64,000 bases of DNA, taken from Brugia malayi (Eukaryota > Nematoda > Chromadorea > Rhabditida > Onchocercidae). The translations under genes were made by a program, and so were the position numbers. The notes beneath the pieces were generated by a model. The model saw nothing but the letters and a program-made list of their open reading frames with translations. It did not search any database and was not told the DNA's origin. The DNA lies in the NCBI RefSeq assembly GCF_000002995.4, contig NW_025062477.1, positions 7,226,649 through 7,290,648 of the forward strand, written 5' to 3'. Position 1 is the stretch's first letter, and every line of letters starts with the position of its first letter. Below are positions 34,186 through 47,524 of this stretch, piece after piece.

Positions 34186-35388
34186 TGACGTTCACCATCG
34201 TAGTATTTACGGAAGAGTTCGTAAATGCCTGAAATAAATGGAAGTAAGAAAAGACATTTAGATATTGCATCTCTTTTTTAGATTATATGTTGCAAATGCT
34301 TCAAAAAAAAAAAAAAAAAAAAAGGAGAAACTGACCTTACAATATAGAATGGAATTGAGGACCCGATAAATTGAGATATAAAAAGTAATTCGCAAGATAA
34401 ATTTAAATAAATAAGAGTAAGTTACGCAAAATCATAATCGTCTGTCTTTTGTAAGGTATATTTTACTGAACAATAAAGTGCGATTACATAATGAAAAAAA
34501 ATATTAATTTAAACCGTGATTAATTAATGGATTATTTAGTCTCAATCAGCATTAAGGTAATATGGTAAAGCAACAAACCTCATAGTAGCCTAGCCTAGCT
34601 AACTGAAAAAGGGCTACTCCACATAAAAATAAATTGACGCTTGCTAGATTATAGTTGATAGGCGTAATAGCGAAGCTGTATCGTGTCCAAATGCCTCCCG
34701 TGAAAAAAAGTGCCATATTCTTTAAATATAACTTAGATGTTTCTTTTTATTTTCAAATTAAGACATGTTCACCATTCAAGCACTATAAAAATTTAGACTT
34801 CTGGACTTATCTGTTGCTTTCACAGGTCTGGAGTGTTGTTATTGTTGTTTTCTACTATTTGAACTACTTTAAGTGATAACACGAAAAACAAATTGAGTGA
34901 TTACCTGAAAAAAACTAAGTTTTTCCGCTGGTCGCATCAGATCAGATAAACCAGCTAGCACTAGACACCATTTTATCGTTGGTCCCCAAAAAAAGACTGT
35001 TTTGGGACCAGCTGGATGATCCCAAGTTTTTTTAATGAAATCGGGTAGGATGGGATAAATTGCCTGCAATATGTTGGGCAAATGAACAAAGAATTAATCA
35101 CTGAAAATAATGGAAATAGTTAAGACAGAAATATTTTTTATTATTAATTTTAGCAGTGTTATATCTGATATGTAATATTTCGAAGTACTGTACTGCAGTC
35201 TGTCTTTATTATGCTATATTATGCAGCAAGATTATTTCACCTTCAATTTCTACATTCTTTACAATTTGAAATTTTGAATCTTGAAAAGATTCAAAACAAA
35301 ATTCTGAAATAAAGTTATAATTTGAGGAGGAAAAAAGTACACTTACCTTATCAGCAGCATTACAAAATGCATCACATATGCAAGACAT
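34175..35388 (-). CDS. MPC2: Mitochondrial pyruvate carrier 2, copy 1
   Basis: Exons 35388-35347, 35063-34905, 34719-34579 and 34228-34175 join in phase and give 131 aa (human MPC2 is 127). The core HPAGPKTVFFWGPTIKWCLV, then AGLSDLMRPAEKLS, then FTGGIWTRYSFAITPINYNL, is diagnostic of MPC2. The family forms an inner-mitochondrial-membrane heterodimer with MPC1 that imports pyruvate. The C-terminus is unsure. The GTTTGT donor after GYYE gives the tail used here, while a GTTGCT donor a few bases on would read the same last exon as IYELFRKYYDGERH, which looks more protein-like. A paralogue lies 4.3 kb to the right on the same strand. Confidence 0.9.
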
Positions 35389-36530
35389 AATTCTGAATAT
35401 CCTTTTCAATGAATGTACTAATAATTTAAACTAGATGATAACAATCAACACCAGTGTCACAAAATTAAGAAGTCATCAGTGACAAAATATGCTGCTATAG
35501 TATTTAATGCTATTTACAAACCATCAGTTCCACCGTAGTTTCTAAATAGAAAAAATAAAAGTAAATGTAATCTCAATCAAGAAATGAACGAAATTGCATA
35601 TGAGAGAAATGAAAATAACAGGAATGAACGAATTAAAAATAATTTCAACACCAAAAAAGAGGTAAATTGAACACAAGGATGATGGAAGTTTGATAAATGA
35701 ACAGTATAGAACAAATGATGGGAAATTTTAAACAAAATTCGAAAACAAAGTTTAAATTGTTTTGGGGTACTGATACACAACATTCAATAATAATTGTTGG
35801 TTACTTCGGTTTCTTAAAAAAAGAAAACAAAAGAGAAAAAAAGGAAGCAAATTGTAATCTCAAAAAATTTGGTTACTTTGATTTATAACTAGCAAAGCGA
35901 AACTAAAATATACGACAATAGCATACGATAAATAAGAAAAAAAAAAACCTTTTGCTATAGTATTATGTAAGTCATACTTTTTGGCCTCTTATGATATGAG
36001 AAACTTTAATACTATTTTATTTCATACTATGTGTCGAGAAATTCAACAGCGAATCCTTGTTTTGTTTTGTTTTTTCACTTTATTAACTATAGCGGTAAGC
36101 AAAAGTGTAAACTCTTGTTTTTTAGATCTTCATTCAATTCATTAATGGCCATAGATCTAAAATTTTAGAGAATATTTAAGATGGACTAGTTTCAAAAGTT
36201 TATTTCACTTATGAATCATGCACTAACTAGCTGAATAAAGAAATGTTTACCAAACTTTTAATAATATTTTTTAATCCTTGCTAAAACTCTAATACTTCTC
36301 GTTGAATTTTTTGTGAGATAAAGAATCTCAAAACTTCAAAGTTCATAAATTTCAATGAAATACTACAGAACGAGCTGGAATGATCTATATGAAAAATAAT
36401 CGAAATGAGAATAAGGAAAATTTAAATATTTTTGGTAAGATTAGAATAAGGTTCAGTATATTACGAAGAGGCAGTATTTCAGTAAGAATTTAAAAAAGGG
36501 CCAGAAAATTTGTGGAATGGATCAGATCGC

Positions 36531-36561
36531 GGGGAGGGAGGGGAAAGGGGAGGGGGAAGGG
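36531..36561 (+). other. Putative G-quadruplex tract
   Basis: Six runs of three or more G separated by one to three A within 31 bp, in otherwise AT-rich DNA: GGGGAGGGAGGGG, then AAAGGGGAGGGGGAAGGG. It satisfies the usual four-run quadruplex pattern with short loops on the plus strand. It lies about 1.1 kb upstream of MPC2 copy 1 and 3.2 kb from the 3' end of copy 2. Confidence 0.75.
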
Positions 36562-38516
36562 CATAAAGTCAATTAATAACCAAAGGAATTTAAATTGGAA
36601 AGGAACATTCATAGTTCAAATATGTAGTATTTTCGTTTTATCAACTTGAACGTTATATGTTGTCATTTTATATTTTCTACTGAAAACATTTTGAATTTCA
36701 AGGCTATCTATTTCAAAATATTCAAATTAATCATTGTTACAGCTAGAAATTATCACATCTGCTCTTTCTTTTTCCCTCTCTTTAGATTATCGCTATGCGA
36801 TGATAAGATAAGATAAGGTTCATGAAAAGTATGAAAGTGAAGCTGAATAAATGGAAAAAGATCGAAAGTGAAGAAGCCAAGAGAAGAAAGAAAAGGTTAT
36901 AGGGATGAGAAAAGTATAGAAAGTGGTTCATAAAACATCTCTAACAAAGTTATTTTCGAAATTTATATGTCAAATTTAATGAACTCAGCTAGAATTTGTA
37001 TACTTGTTTACCACTCAAAGATTCATTATCAGTTTTTCGATTCCTTGTTTGTGGTGAGGAGACATGCAAGAGAAGATCAATTTGAAAAATATAACGAAAT
37101 CATAACAGCGGGAGAAATTTCTTAAATAAAAATTTATAAAAATTTAGCAAGAATTCTGAAGGAGCATTTAGAAATAAAATGAGTAGGAACGATCAATACA
37201 AAAATGAAATGAAATATAGTGGTAATACTACAAAAATCATACGCAAAAAAAAAAAAAAAAAAAAATGAATTTTGCTTGTTTTTTAATTTGAAATTTCTTA
37301 ATTTAGAAATTTTTAGATAAATAGCAACAGGTATCATGAAATAATAAAAGTAACAGTAAGAGCATATTTATATGTCCGTAAAATAATTTATTCGCAAATG
37401 ATGATCACAACTGTTAAACCTTCTCAGATACATTTCTTTTTACAAATGGTACAGTGAAACTAAATGATTTATTCATTCAAAGTTCTTAAAACTTCCAAAG
37501 TGAAAGTGCATACGTCATATCACGTGGAATGAAGAAGTTTCCAGTACGAAGCCTGATATATCGTTATGTTACTGATATATGCTGTTTGATCGATTTACTT
37601 TTTGTAATTAGTACTGTGGAATCACTGCTCATCAAAGTACAGTGTGCTCAGATTGGTGTCACCGAATTATTGATTGCCATTTTGGCTGAGAATTTTCTTT
37701 ATTTTTATTTTTGAATATTTACCAGAGCTTTTGTTAAGATTAGAACAATTTCAAATTGTTATATGGGATTATTTGGCTTTCTATTCTTTTCATTTTATAA
37801 ACAGACAAATATGCCTTTTTAAAACATTATTTCATTAATATAAAATGTGTTTTAATTAAATTAGTTAGTAAACTTTGTATTGTAAAGTTTCGAGTTACAA
37901 ATTCAAATTAATCATTTACTGAGTTAGCGAGGACTAATCAGGGCTAAGTTAATAAACCAAACATATTAAGGCTTGACCAATAGGAAAAAACATTGCATTT
38001 CAAGATGGGTTTTTGACTCAAAGTCAGGCGCATCAATGAAATAAGCGCTTTTGATAGTTGTTGTAGAGAAGCAACCAGGCTATTTTAGTTTTGGTTTAAG
38101 ATTCATCAAATCGCTCTCTCATTTAAAACTTTTTAAACCAATAAATATTCAAAAGTTCGAGTCAAATATGAACGAAAGCTTTTATTGTTGTTAGTTTTAA
38201 ACGAATTTATCTTTTGTTTTTTAATTAATGGACAAAAAGATTAAAAAACTTCATTTCATTATAAGTTAAGGAACGTATATAAACGGATATGAAGCAGAAC
38301 GAAATTAAATCAAGTTAAACAAAACCGGAACCGGAACAATTCTGCAAAGCGCACAACCAATTCTACATGTTTTAGTATGAAATTGAAGAAAACGAAACAA
38401 AAAACAAATAAACTGCACGAATATTGCATCATTTACAAATAGTAACCGTTAAATTTCAGTTCAGTAACCGGAAAAAATGGTAAGTTAATAAGTTCAACAA
38501 CCGGAAATGATAGGTC

Positions 38517-38558
38517 GAATGTTCAAGTGAAATTTTTTTCTCCGTTGAACAGTGGAAA
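38517..38558. repeat. Dispersed ~41-bp repeat, copy A
   Basis: Begins GAATGTTCAAGTGAAATTTT and ends CGTTGAACAGTGGAAA. A near-identical copy, differing by one substitution and a base or so of indel, lies at 39475-39515 in the same orientation. Confidence 0.75.
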
Positions 38559-39474
38559 TTTGTTATCTACGATGAATTGAAAATGTAAACAAAAGAAAAC
38601 TACAAAGTTTGCAAAAAAACATTATGAGCTAAATATCAAATTAATAAACTTCAATGAATGTATGATACAATTATATAAACTGATTGGAATTTCAGTTCAA
38701 AAATTAAAATTGCAATGCTTTCAAAAAAGAATAAGCTACTAGAAATTATTTAAAACATAATAAGACAAAAATTTCAAAAAGATTTTCAAAAAATCCTGAC
38801 AAACTGCGAAGCTGCATTTTCTTTCTCTGTTACATTTCTTTTCCGTTGTTCCTATATTAGAATTTCTTGCATTTCTAATTTTGCTCTTTTGTTTTTGAAG
38901 TAATTTGTAAAAAATAGTAATAATAATAACAACAAGAAACTGTGCCATTTATTTTCTTTTTTTTTTTTTTTTCATTGAAAATGAAGACTGAACAATAAAT
39001 GGCCAAGAAATAAAATAGATGGTTTATTGATAAGAAAAGTGAATAATGCAGAATTTGGTCACAATAAAGAAGTTTCAAATTTTAAAATGAAATGGTACAA
39101 TGTTTAATGACAGAATTCTTGAAAATGCAAACAGAGGTCAAAAGAAAAGATTGAATAAATTCTGATATCTTAACCTGTCTTCTTTTTTTCACCGATTAGT
39201 TAATAGAAAAACCATAAGAAATAAATCAAGAAATGTATCACTAATATAAAATTTATATAAAATAACTATTACTGCAATAATGACATACCCTGCTCAAATA
39301 AACTATCTCTAAATTTTGAAGCTAATCAGTATTCTATGGCTGAATTCGTCCTGATAATAACTGTTTTTGTGACATCTGAAATACTTACAGCAAAGTTGAT
39401 GAAATGAACATTTTATTTAAAAAAAATTAGGTTAACTCTTCCGTAATAATATCGAGTAGACAGCGAATGTCAAT

Positions 39475-39515
39475 GAATGTTCAAGTGAAATTTTCTTCTC
39501 GTTGAACAGTGGAAA
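39475..39515. repeat. Dispersed ~41-bp repeat, copy B
   Basis: Second copy of the 38517-38558 sequence, 200 bp downstream of the stop codon of MPC2 copy 2 in that gene's orientation. Confidence 0.75.
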
Positions 39516-39714
39516 GTAATAATCGTAATAGTTGTAGTAATCTGTCTCTTATTTTTGTTATGTTTGAATTCATAAAAATTGGAAAAGGTTACTAATTGAA
39601 CTATGTTTGAAAGCAATGACTTAAATGTAAGTTAATTTAGCACACTAAAATTTTGTAGTTACAGTTCAACATGCTATGAAAATTTACGCAATTTTCATGT
39701 GTGCGTTCGGTTCT

Positions 39715-41056
39715 CTACTCCTCAAATAAAAAAAAAAGTCCGCCTAACTGAGTAAAGAGATGTGGAAAGTTTTTAAAACAAACTTCGTATTTGAATTTTC
39801 TCGACAATTGATATAAACCGATAGTACTGACAAAGAAATTAACACTTGCTAAATTGTAATTAATTGGTCGGATAGCGAAACTATAGCGCGTCCATATTAG
39901 TCCAGTGAAAAATAATGCCATATTCTGCAACGCAGACTATACATTTGACAAAAATTTAGATGGAATAATTAAAACTGTTTAGGAATGTTGTATCATTATT
40001 TAAACATCAAGACATGCCGGACATCAACCGGATATTAGCATGCAAATATGCGAGTATGATCGATGATCTACAAGTTTATTTGCAGCTTCAATTAATCGTT
40101 ATAGCAACTAAACATTTTTTGCTGTTGCATTTTATTTCATTAGAAATAAATGAGCTTTTTATTAATTTTTAATTATTTTCAACTCTTTCGGAAGAAAAAT
40201 AACTAGTCACAAATGAACGTAACTAATTTTCTGCCTTTAAAACTGATATAAAATAAAACAAACAAAGTTATCAGCAGATCGACATGCCAACATAACACCT
40301 TCGAACTTTGGACGAATGAAACAGAGAAGTAAGAGGAATTTATAAGTAAGAGAATAGGAAAGAGTAAACCTGAGAAGTGCTAAGTTTCTCTGCAGGTCTT
40401 CTCAAATCAGCAACACCGGCTATCACCAAACACCATTTAATGGTTGGTGCCCAAAAGAATATCGTTTTAGGCCCTGCTTCATGATTCCACAAGCCTTTGG
40501 CAAACGATGGCAACCATGGATAAAGAATCTGTAATAATGCAAGTGTTTTGCTTTTGCAAGGAATTCATTTTTAATTAAACATAAAAAATTTGTAAACTAT
40601 TTGCCACTGGCTGCTATCAACAATGATAGTAAAAGTTTCTCTGATAATAGGGCAATTAACTCCCTAAGGAGATGAGACTTGCAATGAAGTACAAAGCAAC
40701 TTAAAAAAAAGCTCACTGTGAGAAGCCAAATACAACTTTTTTCAGATCATTTTATGGTGTAAACTATAAGCAGCAGTAAATTTAGATAAAATGAAATAAA
40801 TCTTCTTGATCCCACCATTACAATTTATATTTATGTGTCTATGGAACTTAATTTCTCCATTTTTTCACAAATTGGATTAACGGTTTTTTATTAGGAATTC
40901 AATAATGAAATATGCAAAATGTTCAACGCTTTTTCATCGATCCATCCAATAGAATAGATGACTTTCTAGTATGTATCTATTCATTATAAATAATTAAATT
41001 TAATTTACAACCTTATCACCAGTTTGACACAAAACTCGATAGAATGAGGAAAACAT
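39715..41056 (-). CDS. MPC2: Mitochondrial pyruvate carrier 2, copy 2
   Basis: Exons 41056-41012, 40528-40370 and 39924-39715 join in phase and give 137 aa. The core is NHEAGPKTIFFWAPTIKWCL, then AGVADLRRPAEKLS, then FTGLIWTRYSFAIRPINYNL. The first two intron positions are the same as in copy 1 and exon 2 has exactly the same length (159 bp), so the genes are a tandem duplication. Here the frame reads through the site equivalent to copy 1's last donor (GAAGTTTGT) into a 25-residue tail ending GGLFFLFEE. It may instead be spliced there, giving a different C-terminus. Role as for MPC2: pyruvate import with MPC1 at the inner mitochondrial membrane. Amino-acid differences from copy 1 are numerous, so the copies may be functionally distinct. 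Confidence 0.92.
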
Positions 41057-43773
41057 GCCCGCTCGCTTGAAGATCCCTCAGTCAATACTGAATCAATCTG
41101 AAAAATTAATTTTCAATGAAATGAAAAGCGAATTACATAGAGATTGATTTAGATATACGTGCGTAAACAACATCTGAGCAAATTCTGATAGCAATAATAG
41201 AATTTAGTATAAACTAAAAACTCTTTTCACAGCTTATGTCAGCGTATCTCATTTTACACTTCCCAATTTTTAAAATCAAAACAAAAACTTCTAGGAGAAA
41301 ATGAATTTTTTGTTTTCATTCTAGTGAAAATGAAGTAATTGTTTTCAGCATAGTTTGAAAATATTATTTTGAAACGAGCGACTGAATGATGCTTTAAGCA
41401 AATGAAATGATATTTGGTTTGGTTGTAGAAAATACTTCGAGCATAATGGATTTGGCATCACTTAGTTTGGATTCATTTAACTACCAGTTCTTAAATTACA
41501 TAGAATTAACCAAATATTTGTATCGAAAATAGAGAAATCGAATTAAATAACATTAATGGAGTTAACTTAATATTTTCATTAATGTTATTAATAATTTTTT
41601 ATAATTGTCTTTCTAATTAAAATACAATATCAATTTGAGCAGCAAAAAAATCATAAAATGTAAAGAAAAGATTAAATTTAGCGAAACTTAATTTAAAACA
41701 TTCGAAATAAATTGCAATAATTCATTTTGGAACAGTTATACATGGCACAAAGTTCGAAATCATATAGGGTAAAATCAACTGTGAGTTGTTGAAGAGACAG
41801 AGCCATCTTCTGTTTATTTGACTGGCGTTTGTTGGCAAAACACGCTTTTCGTTCTTAGCACCAATTACACTCCAAAATGCAGAGAGAGATAATTTAATGG
41901 ATCAAAGAACATTTTAGGAAATCCCATGTTTTTCTTTTCCCTTTGAAAAGAATTTTAAAAAACTTGGTAAAAATACTTCTGAGGAAATTTGATGGAATTA
42001 ATTGGAATTAAAGCATTAAGTTAAAATTATAAAGTCATAGATAAGAAATGTGGAAAATGCTTAACCGTAAACACAAGGATGCTATTTCAAATTATAAGTG
42101 TATTAGTTTGTTCTACTAGCATATTTGTAGTATCACAAGCCTACGTAACGTAACACTGGTTTAGATAAATTTGCTACTTTCATTCCAAAGAAATGCTTGA
42201 AGTTTGAAAGAGAACAGTTACTTAAGGTTGCAGCAACTGATAGATATTTTAACTTGATGTGCCTTATATTACATATGAAAATATGTCTCTGAGAATCTAT
42301 TAATTTATATAGCTATTCATTAAAGTCTAATTAACAAGTACTAGTCCAGCTAATATGTCAGGAGTTATATAAACAATGTCTCATTTATTATACCAATCCA
42401 GTTTTTGAGCTGGCAGCAGTATGGTATGTCTTAACAATTGTAATGAGGACAGACAATAGAACGACACTTTCTTGAATGTTAAACAAAATTTCTAAACTGT
42501 ATTTCCAAGAATTGAAAAGGAAAAAAAAAAACTTGACAATATATCAAAATTCGCTCGTAACAATTCAATACCGTTAGCCACAATTATTAGGACATCGATC
42601 TAACAACGTAGATCAGAGACAAATAAGGAGAAGTGGCTTTTAGAATCCTTGTGATTTGAAACACTGAAAATTTGTCAAGCAGCAGATTTGTCTGCTAAAA
42701 ATATCAATTGTATGTTTAAGATTGCAGTAGCTAAATGGAATTAGGCTGTGGCGTTTATAAACTGAAGATTTTCAAGAAATAGCATTGAAAATAACGTCAA
42801 ATATTTGTTATTTATTAACCATACCAAAGATTAAGAATACTTCATAGAAAGTGGCGCAAACTTCAACCAAACAAACTAGGAATTTATTAAATTTTAATTT
42901 TCAACAGTTTGGAGAATCTTCTCATGTATCTTCAGATCCAAGGCAAAATTATACTCGTACGTGATTGTCTTCTTGTCACTAATGACATAAACGGACAGGG
43001 TTGAAAGACATAAATTGTTTATCATGTTCATTCAGTATCTTTTTAAAGTACTTTACTAACTCTACTTCATTTTCAAAAAGACTAAGAACTCGACAGAATG
43101 CAAATTTTACTTTTCGTTGGAAAATTATAAACCGAGAAATGATATAAAAAGAACAAAAATAACAACCCAACAGAATAGTGGAGAAATTAAACTCATTGTT
43201 TGTCTTCATTTGGATTCACGTTACGGCACATAATAGATAATGGAAATTGTTTACATATTTTACATGCTTTATAATCGAGAGTAAAAATCATTCGGCTTTC
43301 CAAAATTCATATTTGCGTTACCTCGCTTCTGCTTTGTAATTTTTTAAAAAGCAAATAAATGCATCCTACCAATGCTGAACCGTGAGATAGAAGAAATATG
43401 GATTCTTCTGAAAATAGAACTTCTGTCGAGCAATTTACCGCCGCCATAATCCATTAAACTATATCAGTGACAATATTCTTTTTGCAAAATCCCGATCTTA
43501 TAAAATTTTCAACGAAATCCTACTATTGCTAGCAGGAAGCATCCTTGTTTGCCAGTAGGTTAATGATGCTTGTTAAACATTTAGTACTGAAAAACACACA
43601 CAAAAAAAAAAAAAAAATTCCCCAAACTCTGGTCTATTTGGATGCGCTAGAAATTCAACAACATCAGAAACCAGTCTAAAAAAGGATCCGGTATTGAGGA
43701 TGAAAAGTTCACATCAAATTAAAAAATTCATTTTATACACATATAGAAGAGCACTAGAAAGAACAAAAACGAA

Positions 43774-43779
<6 letters not shown>

Positions 43780-43817
<38 letters not shown>
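43780..43817. repeat. (TA)n microsatellite
   Basis: About 19 uninterrupted TA dinucleotides, self-complementary and likely length-polymorphic. Confidence 0.9.
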
Positions 43818-43821
<4 letters not shown>

Positions 43822-44221
43822 AAGAATTAGATTCTAAAGTAAAACAGATATTCCGATTAAAAAGATAAAACAACGAAAATACAATATTATGAATGAGACT
43901 GATAAATTCAAATCAAATGTTCATTAAATTAGGAAGGAAACATCAATGACTAACAGCAAGAGGAAAGAAATAAAACACACCACAGAATATGCTGAATTTA
44001 TGACAATATGATAAAATATGCTTTGATAAAAGTTGCTTTAGCACAACGACAGTCAAACTGGGCTGCCTTAGTTTAAAATCACAACTCATTTCACAAGATT
44101 ACAATTATGTACATGGACGTACAAAAATAAAGCAAGAAATGCAAGGTGCAACCCAACTATACGAAAATTACACAATAAAATTTTCTCCCCTTTTCAGTTC
44201 TACTCTCAGAACATGTTAAAA

Positions 44222-44227
44222 TTTATT
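44222..44227 (-). terminator. rab-2: Rab2 polyadenylation signal candidate
   Basis: AATAAA on the minus strand, about 180 bp beyond the Rab2 stop codon. Confidence 0.45.
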
Positions 44228-44405
44228 TTCGAAAATACTTTCGAGTAGTATGTTAAAAAAAATATTTCTACACCTCTTCAGGGAAATATTTTGAAGGAAA
44301 TATTCGAAACAAAAAATGACTAGAAACTTAAATTCAATTGGACATTTCTTTTTGATTCATACAGAAGGATTACACAACATATAATGGAGTCTGCACGACT
44401 AAATT

Positions 44406-46892
<2,487 letters not shown>

Positions 46893-47524
46893 GCGTACTG
46901 AAAGTAACAAACTGCTGTGAAAAACGAATGAATCTCTGGTTTTTTTTTTTGAAACAGCATAAAACTTTCACAAAGATCCCATCTTCCTCTCCATAATTCC
47001 TCGCATAAAACCAGTCTATCAGTTGCCACCAGATCTCAGTAAGTCAGGAAACAAGCGAAATATTATGAGAGAGACAGAGGCGGAAGAATCTTGACCCCTC
47101 CAACTCGACCAACCACAAAAACTACCGAAGGTACCCAAATACCACCAGAAACCAACCACAAAGTGACAGCAGTGAGACTTGCTGAAGCGAACATCGATTA
47201 ATGAACATTAGGCGGTACCGTATCGCAAGGAATATATGCCAGAGAGCATCGAACAGATAACAGCCCAATATGGTGCAGTTGACACTACTCTACTGGTATG
47301 TTGAGCAAGCGGGCAGTCAACCGGACAGTGGAGTTTCTACATTAGCGGAGTGAATATGAGACAACTTGGGAGGGGGACATTTTATGGAACGTGAAATACT
47401 ACTCAGAGATATCCTTCGGCTGTTAAATAAAGTAATATGCAAATTTACTTACCAGAAATATAATATTGTGGAAGAGAAGAGAATGGATCATTTCACATAT
47501 TTTCATCTTTTGACTCGCTTTTGA
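46893..47524. promoter_or_regulatory. Divergent promoter region, Rab2 / Na,K-ATPase beta
   Basis: 632 bp between two opposing start codons, markedly GC-richer than average (especially 47030-47350, with ACCAACCACAAAAACTACC and CCACCAGAAACCAACCACA repeats of an ACCA motif). No coding frame with a known motif lies here. Shared promoter function is inferred from layout. Confidence 0.45.

Larger units (their letters stand above)
35389..39714. other. 4.3-kb spacer between the two MPC2 copies
   Basis: No gene is supported. It contains a G-rich quadruplex-type tract (36531-36561), a purine-rich region at about 36780-36930 with GATAAGATAAGATAAGG, and two near-identical 41-42-bp sequences (38517-38558 and 39475-39515). 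Poly-A runs at 37246-37264 and 38958-38972 occur in various orientations. The frame at 37529-37714 is open but shows no motif. Confidence 0.45.
41057..44405. other. 3.3-kb spacer between MPC2 copy 2 and Rab2
   Basis: No gene is supported. It contains a long (TA)n microsatellite at 43780-43817 and poly-A near 43604-43617. The 3' UTR of Rab2 should occupy its right end: a minus-strand AATAAA is at 44222-44227. Confidence 0.5.

Noticed and set aside
37529..37714. Hydrophobic 61-codon plus-strand frame in the MPC2 spacer
   Set aside because: No motif, no flanking splice sites that extend it, and composition like its AT-rich surroundings.
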